A DNA stretch of 64,000 bases from contig NZ_QUQV01000006.1 of NCBI RefSeq assembly GCF_003400205.1, positions 1 to 64,000 of the forward strand. Reading direction: 5' to 3'. Positions 25,818 to 33,290 of this stretch are shown in pieces (within the stretch, counting starts at the first letter, position 1; every line of letters starts with the position of its first letter). The translations under genes were made by a program, and so were the position numbers. Under the pieces are notes generated by a model. It was not told the DNA's origin and ran no database searches. It saw only the letters and a list, made by a program, of their open reading frames with translations. This DNA comes from Bacillus sp. HNG. Its GTDB lineage: Bacteria > Bacillota > Bacilli > Bacillales > Bacillaceae_L.

Positions 25818-27269
25818 ATGAAGTTTAAACTACTAAAGAAACCACTTGTTACCGCAGCAACAATTATTATCTTTATTTTAGTTTTTTCGGGAGGCGTATT
25901 TGCATACGACCAATATAATTACAAACAAAACATAGCAAATGCTGAAGATCATTTATCGGATCTACATAAAGAATTAACTCTAATCAAAGATCAGGTCAAT
26001 CTTCTTAAGTCAGATACGCCCGATTTCTTAAAGGCAGATTTAACACAAAAGGAAATTGATGAAGTAAAAAGTTCATTACATACATTTAAGAAACCAAAAT
26101 TTGACTTCGATATAAAGGAAAATGATCTAAAGAAGAAAATCGAGAAGGTAAATACGGAGAAAGAGTCGTTAAAGATAGAGGTAGAAGAAATTACTCACAA
26201 ATTTTCGATTCAGGAGAAAGTCAATTCTTTGTTTAACGGAGAAGAAAAAGCAATTAATGGCGATACAGTTTCACAAAACATAGTCATTGCTGATGATTTA
26301 GATGCAGAAAAAGTAATAGAGATAAAAAACATGGTGTTTGTTGATGATGAAGCAGGGGATGTAAATGAATGGCAAACTACTATTAACAATTTAGTAAAAG
26401 AAGCAGAAACACAAATAAATCAAATTGCAACAGTGACCACATCGTTAGAAATTTATAAAGATGGGAAAGTAGCAGAAGGAGTAACAAGAAAAGAGTATAA
26501 TGCAATTAAAATAGAGGTAGAAAAGGTGAAGAATCAGAAAGCTAAAAAATTCTTATCTGAAACACTAGCAAAAATAGACCTTTACCTTAAAGAAAAAGAG
26601 GAAGAAGAGGCTGCGAAAGCAAAAGCGGAAGCTGAGAAACAAAAAAGGGAAAAAGAGAGTAGGACGGAGCAAAAAACAGAAAAATCTTCTGCAAAGTCTA
26701 ACAACAGTTCAACATCCAGCCATTCAAAAATAGTGGAGTTAAAAGTACCTTATCTAAATCAGTACTTAGCTAATGCTCCTATGGGGTGTGAAGCGGCGGC
26801 CCTATTGCAGGCATTACAGTACAAAGGATATGCTAAAAATTATTCACTAGGAAGTTTCTTAAAAGAAATGCCTGTTGATCAAGAGGGTAATCCAAATAAT
26901 GGATTCGGCGGAACACCTTATAAAATAGTAAGTGGGGTTTATCAATCAATTTATCCGGCCCCTTTAAGTAAATGGGGAAGTAAGTATGGTAGTGTTTCCA
27001 ATATTACAGGGAGTTCAGTAGAGAACCTAAAAAATCAATTAGAAAACGGAAATCCAGTGATTGTTTATGTAACCATGAATTGGGGTTCACCACAATATGG
27101 TCAATATTTTTGGGGAACAGGTATCGATAATGCACACGTTATGACATTAACTGGCTATAAGGACGGTTATTATCATGTAACAGACCCAGCAGCCGGGAAA
27201 TACTGGGTAAAGGCAAGTTCATTTGAAGCGAGTTATAATTTAACGAAATATGCGGTAGTAGTTTATTAA
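25818..27269 (+). CDS. Exported coiled-coil protein with C39-like cysteine peptidase domain
   Basis: A 483-aa protein. Residues ~10-30 form one hydrophobic helix (signal or anchor). Residues ~35-300 are charged coiled coil, ending in a Lys/Glu/Ala-rich run and a Ser-rich linker (~285-305). Residues ~310-483 match the Peptidase_C39_2 type: PYLNQYLANAPMGCEAAAL with the catalytic Cys at ~322, NAHVMTLTGY with the His at ~437 and VTDPAAGKYW with the Asp at ~455. It should act on the cell surface, perhaps on cell-wall or surface peptides. GGGGGAAGAAAG precedes the ATG. It is a single gene with its own terminator. Confidence 0.85.
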   Translation: MKFKLLKKPLVTAATIIIFILVFSGGVFAYDQYNYKQNIANAEDHLSDLHKELTLIKDQVNLLKSDTPDFLKADLTQKEIDEVKSSLHTFKKPKFDFDIKENDLKKKIEKVNTEKESLKIEVEEITHKFSIQEKVNSLFNGEEKAINGDTVSQNIVIADDLDAEKVIEIKNMVFVDDEAGDVNEWQTTINNLVKEAETQINQIATVTTSLEIYKDGKVAEGVTRKEYNAIKIEVEKVKNQKAKKFLSETLAKIDLYLKEKEEEEAAKAKAEAEKQKREKESRTEQKTEKSSAKSNNSSTSSHSKIVELKVPYLNQYLANAPMGCEAAALLQALQYKGYAKNYSLGSFLKEMPVDQEGNPNNGFGGTPYKIVSGVYQSIYPAPLSKWGSKYGSVSNITGSSVENLKNQLENGNPVIVYVTMNWGSPQYGQYFWGTGIDNAHVMTLTGYKDGYYHVTDPAAGKYWVKASSFEASYNLTKYAVVVY

Positions 27270-27339
27270 TATAGTGATGGCTGGGTTAGTTAAGTTAGCT
27301 TAATCGTAGAAGGGTAATCAAGTGGTGATTGTATAGAGG

Positions 27340-27378
27340 CTTTTCAAAAGTTTTGTGACTTTTGGAGGGCTTTTTTTA
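27340..27378 (+). terminator. Terminator of the C39-like peptidase gene
   Basis: CTTTTCAAAAG (27340-27350) pairs with CTTTTGGAGGG (27359-27369) using G-U pairs, followed by CTTTTTTT. Confidence 0.7.
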
Positions 27379-27578
27379 TAGAAATTTTTAGTAGTTCAAG
27401 AGAATAAAACTTTATTTTACCTCACAATAAAATATGCTGTCAACAAGAAAATTGTGATATATTCAAAAAAATGTTATAATAGTTTTACAATTATTAATTC
27501 AATCTCCTTTTTTAAAAAATGAGGTGAAATTCAAACAGTCGTGTGAGCTTTAAGGGTAAGTTAATTGAATAAAATAAT

Positions 27579-27610
27579 CCCTTTACTATCTAATAGTAGC
27601 TGGGTTTTTA
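27579..27610 (+). terminator. Leader hairpin with T run, possible attenuator
   Basis: CCC...ACTAT (27579-27589) pairs with ATAGT...GGG (27593-27604), followed by TTTTTATT, only 23 bp before the next start codon. A terminator just upstream of a gene suggests transcript-level control, or a leftover. Confidence 0.45.
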
Positions 27611-27632
27611 TTCTACAAGGAGGACTTAGAAA

Positions 27633-28487
27633 ATGAATCTAATCAATAAGAAAGTTACACACAAGCGTTTTGGCATGGGTAGTATAGTGAATCATAATGA
27701 TTCTAGTATTGAAGTACATTTTGAATCGGAAAATAAAAAGTTTGTTTTTCCCGATGTATTTGGAAAGCACTTAAAACTGCATGATAAAAGTATTGCTCAT
27801 TCACTTGAGAAAATGATACAGGAAAAAGAAATGGAACGAAAGCAGGAAGAAAGGAAGAAAGAAGAGGAAAAGAAACTATACCGAAAAAGACTGGAACTTC
27901 GCTTGGAACATGAAAAACTGATGAAAAATCATAAACTTCATCCCGAATCACAAATGGTTTTTTGGTGTGATCCAGAAGAACAGAATCGTTCCTTCTCAGA
28001 GTGGAAGGTATTTTCAGGTGAAATCAAAAGTGGTAATAACAAGGGGAAGCCAAACAAACCCATCCGCTTGCACCAAAATAGCGCTGTCCTGCTAACAGCA
28101 GTAGAATCCGGAAAGCCTGAAAAAGACAGACGTATCTTAGGTGTTTATTTGGTGAAGGAAGACTTTATCGGTAAGCTTTCTGAAGATGGATATATTCCTG
28201 CTCATTCAAAATACAGACTCCAACTGACAGAACAGGAATCGGACCAGATGCTCTTCTGGGACTATTATGTGAATCAAAAATTCCCCCACAAAATGACATG
28301 GAATACGGGGAAATACCGCTATTTTGATAATTTATGGATGGCTCAAATTTTGCTTGATATCGTTTCATTGAAAAGTGACCCAAAAGAACGAGAGCTTGCA
28401 CAACAATTTTTTGAACACTTTTGTAAAATGAATCAGATAATCGAGCAAGAGATACCAAAGCCTAATGGGGCGTTAAAGCGTATTTAG
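27633..28487 (+). CDS. Unknown protein with Tudor/SH3-like N terminus and coiled coil
   Basis: A 284-aa cytosolic protein. Residues 1-45 (KVTHKRFGMGSIVNHNDSSI then FPDVF) resemble the small beta-barrel domain seen at the ends of PcrA/UvrD helicases and in CarD-like proteins, which often contacts RNA polymerase. Residues ~55-100 are a very charged coiled coil. The C-terminal ~180 residues (YFDNLWMAQILLDI near 240) match no family I know. AAGGAGG precedes the ATG. A terminator-like hairpin in the leader may control it. A transcription- or repair-related role is only inferred from the first domain. Confidence 0.7.
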   Translation: MNLINKKVTHKRFGMGSIVNHNDSSIEVHFESENKKFVFPDVFGKHLKLHDKSIAHSLEKMIQEKEMERKQEERKKEEEKKLYRKRLELRLEHEKLMKNHKLHPESQMVFWCDPEEQNRSFSEWKVFSGEIKSGNNKGKPNKPIRLHQNSAVLLTAVESGKPEKDRRILGVYLVKEDFIGKLSEDGYIPAHSKYRLQLTEQESDQMLFWDYYVNQKFPHKMTWNTGKYRYFDNLWMAQILLDIVSLKSDPKERELAQQFFEHFCKMNQIIEQEIPKPNGALKRI

Positions 28488-28561
28488 ATGTTCGCCCAAA
28501 GATAATAAGAGTACTGACACAATTTTCCCACCTATCACTAAATGCGAAGAATAACTGGTTA

Positions 28562-28807
28562 TTGTTTAAGTGGTGCGTTTGGAGTTGGTATAATAGAAAA
28601 GCAGTTGTTATAGAAAATATCTATACCATCTGCTTTTTTGTATTTGCTTTTTTTGCTTTAAACGCTGCGGCAAATCTTATACAAACAGCAAAAGGTAGAT
28701 TGCCACTAAGCTCAAAACTCGAGATTTTTTTAGAAAAAGTGGACAAAAAGCGGGAGAAAAGGAAAGAATTTATTGTAAGAGGATTGTACGCAGAATTCGG
28801 AGGATGA
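28562..28807 (+). CDS. Doubtful small membrane protein
   Basis: A TTG-initiated frame of 81 codons with one hydrophobic segment (IYTICFFVFAFFALNAAANL) and a basic tail, ending just before speG. No ribosome binding site, and its first third crosses a terminator hairpin (28597-28640) and an extended -10 element (TGGTATAAT, ending 28594). It may be a remnant or a chance frame. Confidence 0.2.
   Translation: MFKWCVWSWYNRKAVVIENIYTICFFVFAFFALNAAANLIQTAKGRLPLSSKLEIFLEKVDKKREKRKEFIVRGLYAEFGG
28597..28640 (+). terminator. Terminator
   Basis: AAAAGCAG (28597-28604) pairs with CTGCTTTT (28630-28637), with ATAG/CTAT inside, followed by a T run. It probably ends the transcript of the 27633 gene. Confidence 0.6.
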
Positions 28808-28813
28808 AAAGGA

Positions 28814-29329
28814 ATGAACGATGTAAAATTAAGGCCATTAGAAAGAGTTGACTTAGGATTTGTCCATAAATTAAATATTAATGCAAACATTATGTCGTAT
28901 TGGTTTGAAGAGCCATATGAGTCATTTGTTGAATTACAGGACCTGTATGATAAACATATTCACGATCAGGGTGAAAGAAGATTTATTGTCCAAAAAGGCG
29001 ATGAAATGGTGGGATTGGTTGAATTAGTAGAGATTGATTATATTCATCGTAGGGCAGAATTCCAAATTATTATTGATCCCAATCATCAAGGGAATGGATA
29101 TGCGAAGTCTGCAACATTTCTCGCAATGGATTATGCGTTTTCTGTATTAAATATGTATAAATTATATTTAATCGTAGATAAAACGAATGAAAAAGCGATT
29201 CATATTTATAAAACGCTAGGTTTTCAGTTTGAAGGAGAATTAATCGATGAGTTTTTTGTTGACGGTGAATATCATAATGCAATAAGAATGTGTATGTTTC
29301 AACATCAACATTTTAATAGAGGTTCTTGA
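28814..29329 (+). CDS. speG: Spermidine N-acetyltransferase
   Basis: A 171-aa GNAT protein that matches SpeG along its whole length: [64 protein letters not shown] (the acetyl-CoA loop) and [11 protein letters not shown] at the end. It acetylates spermidine and spermine to limit polyamine toxicity. GATGAAAAGGA precedes the ATG. It stands upstream of an AraC-type regulator on the same strand, 53 bp away, but the two need not be linked. Confidence 0.94.
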   Translation: MNDVKLRPLERVDLGFVHKLNINANIMSYWFEEPYESFVELQDLYDKHIHDQGERRFIVQKGDEMVGLVELVEIDYIHRRAEFQIIIDPNHQGNGYAKSATFLAMDYAFSVLNMYKLYLIVDKTNEKAIHIYKTLGFQFEGELIDEFFVDGEYHNAIRMCMFQHQHFNRGS

Positions 29330-29382
29330 GATTATACATTATGATTAAGCAACTAACCTATTTGAAGTGAGGTGATGGGAAA

Positions 29383-30141
29383 ATGAATATGGAAGGTCAG
29401 GAAGTTCAAATTAAAAGTGATGTAATGAAAAATAATACAAAGCATGAACTAATCGAATCAGCACACAAATTTCGGGAAGAATTATTACAATCGATTCGAA
29501 AAGGAGATCAGAAATTTGTTGCCAACTATATAAATGTATTGAATGAGTTTCTAAGAGGAGACACAGACACTTTAGATATTATTAAAAGGGTTCCAAGGAA
29601 TGAATTACGTGCATTAAAAAACATATTACTATCACATAATACGCTATACAGCTATTCTGCGGAAAAAGGTGGCTTAAGTGCATGGCAATGTCATTACCTT
29701 TCTGAAAAATACGCGATTATGGTTGAGAATGCCAAATCAATATCGGAACTAGAAGAAATACATAAAAGAATGTTAGAAGAGTACTCAGATCCTTCTATTC
29801 GTTTCATAACACTTGAAAAAGCAACAATTGCTGAAAAAGTTGAGCATTTTATTATGATGAACTTTTCAGAGGAAATTTCTATTGAGGAAATATCACGAAA
29901 GTTACATGTTCATCCTTCCCACCTAATGCGTACATTCAAAAAGGAAAAAGGGATGACCATTAGTCATTATCGAAATTTGATAAGGATCCAGGAAGCAAAG
30001 GACCTATTAACCAATTCTAATCTTTCTTTAATCGAAATCACCTTAATAGTCGGTTTTAAAAATCAACAATACTTTTCACGTGTTTTTAAAGAAGAAGAAG
30101 GCGTAACCCCAAAGGAATATAAACGAAATAATAGTAAGTAA
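29383..30141 (+). CDS. AraC-family transcriptional regulator
   Basis: A 252-aa protein. The C-terminal ~100 residues are a double helix-turn-helix AraC domain: ISIEEISRKLHVHPSHLMRT and SLIEITLIVGFKNQQYFSRV, ending GVTPKEYKR. The N-terminal part (~1-150) is helical and unlike sugar-binding cupins; it resembles the YesN/Rsp group without a receiver domain. AGTGAGGTGATGGG precedes the ATG. It ends at a strong terminator and lies upstream of the symporter/creatininase pair, which it may activate. Confidence 0.88.
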   Translation: MNMEGQEVQIKSDVMKNNTKHELIESAHKFREELLQSIRKGDQKFVANYINVLNEFLRGDTDTLDIIKRVPRNELRALKNILLSHNTLYSYSAEKGGLSAWQCHYLSEKYAIMVENAKSISELEEIHKRMLEEYSDPSIRFITLEKATIAEKVEHFIMMNFSEEISIEEISRKLHVHPSHLMRTFKKEKGMTISHYRNLIRIQEAKDLLTNSNLSLIEITLIVGFKNQQYFSRVFKEEEGVTPKEYKRNNSK

Positions 30142-30186
30142 AGCTTTTAATCAACCTAAAAAAAGTTGGATTAAAAGCTTTTTTTA
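30141..30186 (+). terminator. Terminator of the AraC gene
   Basis: AAGCTTTTAATC (30141-30152) pairs with GATTAAAAGCTT (30169-30180), followed by a T run. Confidence 0.8.
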
Positions 30187-30268
30187 TTATCATGCAATTT
30201 TAGTGTAAAATTAAGCTATTTTATTGCAAAAGTAGTTAGGAATTTTGCGTTAAAATTTTATTAGATAA

Positions 30269-30286
30269 ATATTAAACGCTTTCAAT
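30269..30286. promoter_or_regulatory. cre-like site
   Basis: ATATTAAACGCTTTCAAT matches the CcpA consensus in its core (AARCGNWWWCA) but lacks the leading TG. It lies about 190 bp before the symporter gene, which would suit catabolite control. The rest of the 330-bp gap shows no gene. Confidence 0.35.
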
Positions 30287-30471
30287 GCTTAGAGGAGGAG
30301 GCTGACGAAAGAAGGTATACTATATTAATCAATTTTAAGTCGTTAGTTTGTATAGTAAACAAATATAATGGAAAAATTTGTTTGCTTCATAGATATCACT
30401 CTTCGGAAGTTTGGTTATTAGGATTCAAAAATATATATCAATCTATTTTATTTACATTTGGGGGTTTCAAC

Positions 30472-31854
30472 ATGGAAAAGAAACAGGTTAGAAAATTTGG
30501 TTTCCGTGATCAATTTGTATACATGCTAGGGGATGTTGGGGGAGGATTTGCAAACCTTTACATCGGCGCGTTTTTCCTTTTGTTCGCCACATCTGTACTT
30601 GGAGTAAGTCCTTATTTCATGGGAACATTATTTTTAGTTGCACGGATATTTGATGCAGTAACAGACGTGATTATGGGAAGTATTCCAGATAGATGGAGAT
30701 TAGGTAAGAGTGGAGATAAATTTTTACCATATATTAATATTTCTAAGTGGCTACTTGCAGCATCAATCTTAATTTCATTTGCTGATGTCTCAAGTTGGTC
30801 ATCAACGGCTATTCATGTATGGGTTGTATTTGTTTATCTATTCTATGGAATCGCATACACAGCTGATTCAATTCCTTATGGTTCATTAGCAGCTGTTATT
30901 ACAGATGATCCAATTGAACGTACGAAATTATCTCGTGCTCGTTCTGTTGGCGGAATGGTTGTTGGAATCGGATTTTTATCTTTTGTCCCTATGTTTATCT
31001 ATGATAAATCTGGGAATCTAGTACCTGAGATGTTTTTCTACATTTCTATCGTATTCAGTATTCTTTCTGTTCTAGCTTATACAGGACTTGTCAAATTAAC
31101 GACAGAACGTATTCGTGATGATAAACCGGTAGGAACCAAACCAGATTATAAATTTGCAGATGCATTAAAGGCTGCCTTAAAAAACCGCCAGTTATTAGGG
31201 ATGATGGTAGCAAGTGTTGGCTCTTTAATTATGATTAATGGTGTTCAGCAATTAGCTGCAATTGTGTTCTCAGAATACTACAACAAGCCAAGTGCATTTG
31301 CGATTAACTCATTCTTACAAATGGGAGTTACATTGGTATTGTTCATTTTTGTCCCTACTCTCGTTAAAAAGTTTGGTAAGCGTAATATGGTCATTAGTAC
31401 TGCAAGCTTTAGTTTAATTGCTTCTACACTTCTAACCATTTTTATTATTGAGAATGTTTACGTTTATATAGTGGCCTATAATATCGCTACAATCGCAAAT
31501 ATGGTTTTTGTTATGATTGTATGGGCACTTGTTACTGATTGTTTAGATTTTACAGAACTTCAAACTGGTAAACGATATGATGGAACACTTTACTCCATTT
31601 ATTCCTTCTCACGTAAAGTAGGCATGGGGATTGGTTCTGCACTTGGTAGTTATGCTTTAGGTTGGGTAGGATTTGTTTCTGGACAAACTTCTCAAAGCCA
31701 AGAAGTGGCAGAAGGTGTTTTACGTATGTATAACGGATTACCGATTTTATCTTTTCTCTTAATGATTATCGGGATTGCGTTAATTTTCAACCTAAATAGT
31801 ACGAAAGCTCAAGAAATGTATGCGACATTAAAAGAAAGAAGAGCTCAAAACTAA
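30472..31854 (+). CDS. GPH-family sugar:cation symporter (MFS_2)
   Basis: A 460-aa protein with about twelve membrane helices. The N-terminal part (GDVGGGFANLYIGAFFLLF, then ARIFDAVTDVIMGSIPDRW with the DAxTDxxMG motif) is the signature of the glycoside-pentoside-hexuronide symporters such as MelB and UidB. It imports a glycoside or related compound with H+ or Na+. The start at 30472 is chosen because TTGGGGGTTTC lies before it; longer forms reach into the promoter region. A creatininase-family gene follows after 47 bp, so they are likely one operon. Confidence 0.88.
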   Translation: MEKKQVRKFGFRDQFVYMLGDVGGGFANLYIGAFFLLFATSVLGVSPYFMGTLFLVARIFDAVTDVIMGSIPDRWRLGKSGDKFLPYINISKWLLAASILISFADVSSWSSTAIHVWVVFVYLFYGIAYTADSIPYGSLAAVITDDPIERTKLSRARSVGGMVVGIGFLSFVPMFIYDKSGNLVPEMFFYISIVFSILSVLAYTGLVKLTTERIRDDKPVGTKPDYKFADALKAALKNRQLLGMMVASVGSLIMINGVQQLAAIVFSEYYNKPSAFAINSFLQMGVTLVLFIFVPTLVKKFGKRNMVISTASFSLIASTLLTIFIIENVYVYIVAYNIATIANMVFVMIVWALVTDCLDFTELQTGKRYDGTLYSIYSFSRKVGMGIGSALGSYALGWVGFVSGQTSQSQEVAEGVLRMYNGLPILSFLLMIIGIALIFNLNSTKAQEMYATLKERRAQN

Positions 31855-31901
31855 TTAAATCTAACAATAAATTCTATAAAAAGAAAAGGGGATGTTATTT
31901 G

Positions 31902-32747
31902 ATGAGAACTCGGTTCCTATCCAAATGCACAAACGGCGAAGTTGAAGAATACCTACAACAGAATGATCTGATTTTTGTACCTGTTGGTGTAACAGAAACG
32001 CACGGAGCCTTACCGCTTGATACTGAAACGGTGATTACTGAAGCGCTCGCGTTAAAAATGGCAGAGGCGACAAATGGTCTCGTTCTTCACAACCTCCCTT
32101 ATTTCTTCGCTGGTGGGACAGCGATGGCTCGCGGGACTGTTAATGTAAGCGTCAAAGAAGGTATGAGATATTTAGACACAATTGCAAAATCCCTTTTAAA
32201 ACAAGGTTTTAGAAGACAGGTATATGTGACTTGTCATGGTCCGGCTCACCTAACATTAAGCGGAATGGTTCGTGACTTCTTTGAGGAAACTAAAGTACCA
32301 ATCCTTTATATGGACATGATTAAGGCAACGGATAGTGTTAAAGATTTAAGTTTTTCGTTTATGGAGAAATTCAATGATATTAGCATTGGAGCATACAAAA
32401 TACTAGGTAGATTGGAAGATGTTCCGATGAATGTTCCGGAATCTAACTCAGTGACCTATGATGTACAAAGTATGATAAACGGAATGAGTAAAAACCCAGG
32501 CAATGCACTTGGAAAATATGCGTTGCAGTCAGGGGCAATTGGTTCATACTTTGATAAAGCATCAGATCATCTACCAACGCCTCTCATTACATCTGAAAAA
32601 CATCGTGAAGAATTAGCTCAATCAGGCGTTCTTGCAATTGAAGAATTTATTGAGAAAATGGATATGCCAACCATTGTTGAACTTTTACGAAAAACAGATG
32701 AGTATACACAAAACGATAGTCTACAAAAATACGGGGAATGGTTATAA
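31902..32747 (+). CDS. Creatininase-family amidohydrolase
   Basis: A 281-aa member of the creatininase/MftE/FAPy-hydrolase family. The metal-binding start is VPVGVTETHGALPLDTE (Glu, His and Asp ligands, ~residues 27-43), and VTCHGPAH (~107) stands where most relatives have NGHGGN. It hydrolyses a cyclic amide or similar bond; the substrate is unknown. AGGGGATG precedes ATG 31902; the TTG three bases upstream is less likely. It is paired with a GPH symporter, so its substrate may be what the symporter brings in. Confidence 0.85.
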   Translation: MRTRFLSKCTNGEVEEYLQQNDLIFVPVGVTETHGALPLDTETVITEALALKMAEATNGLVLHNLPYFFAGGTAMARGTVNVSVKEGMRYLDTIAKSLLKQGFRRQVYVTCHGPAHLTLSGMVRDFFEETKVPILYMDMIKATDSVKDLSFSFMEKFNDISIGAYKILGRLEDVPMNVPESNSVTYDVQSMINGMSKNPGNALGKYALQSGAIGSYFDKASDHLPTPLITSEKHREELAQSGVLAIEEFIEKMDMPTIVELLRKTDEYTQNDSLQKYGEWL

Positions 32748-32753
32748 TTTTTG

Positions 32754-32785
32754 AAAAAACGAGAATTAATTTTCTCGTTTTTTTA
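32754..32785 (+). terminator. Terminator of the symporter/creatininase operon
   Basis: AAAACGAGAA (32756-32765) pairs with TTCTCGTTTT (32772-32781), followed by T residues. Confidence 0.8.
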
Positions 32786-32964
32786 GTGGATAAAAAATAA
32801 AAATATAAGTATTTTTGTATCCCAACTGCAGTTTAATTTTATTTCTTCTTAGAGATCCTATTTTAGTTATCGGTAAACACTACTACATCAATATGTCTGC
32901 AATCTCCACTCAAGCCATGTTGAATCGATCGCAAAGGTGTAAATTGTAACACCAGAATAATAAG

Positions 32965-33010
32965 ACCCTGAATTCGCAAAAAATTATCCGTGAATTAAGG
33001 GTTTTATTTT
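32965..33010 (+). terminator. Terminator-like hairpin
   Basis: ACCCTGAATTC (32965-32975) pairs with GAATTAAGGGT (33.0 kb), followed by TTTATTTTTT. No gene lies just upstream. It resembles the hairpin at 2956. Confidence 0.55.
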
Positions 33011-33063
33011 TTCTTAATTGCGTGTTTTTTTACGGTTCTTTAATTAACGTTCCCTTAGTCTAC

Positions 33064-33290
33064 TAGACAATAGTTAGAAAGGAAGACTTTAAGAGGGTAA
33101 ACGAATGATTTCTATAACGAATAGACAACATAAAGAGCGAGGGAGAGATTGAGTCGTTAAAAGAATGATTTTAATACTAGTAGACAACAAAGAAAGCAAA
33201 GGAGAGATTAAGATGATAAACGAATGATATCAAAACTAATCTACTACATAGAAAGTAAGGGAGATATTAAAATGATAAGACGAATGATCT
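33064..33290 (+). repeat. Tandem ~60-bp repeats that duplicate the GH3 gene start
   Basis: Four imperfect units begin near 33064, 33122, 33181 and 33241. Each has TAGACAA or a variant, then GGAGAGATT-like Shine-Dalgarno sequence and then GAATGAT. The last unit is the real start region of the glycosidase gene (GGGAGATATT and ATG 33272). Unit lengths are 58-60 bp, so the copies drift in frame. Confidence 0.85.
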
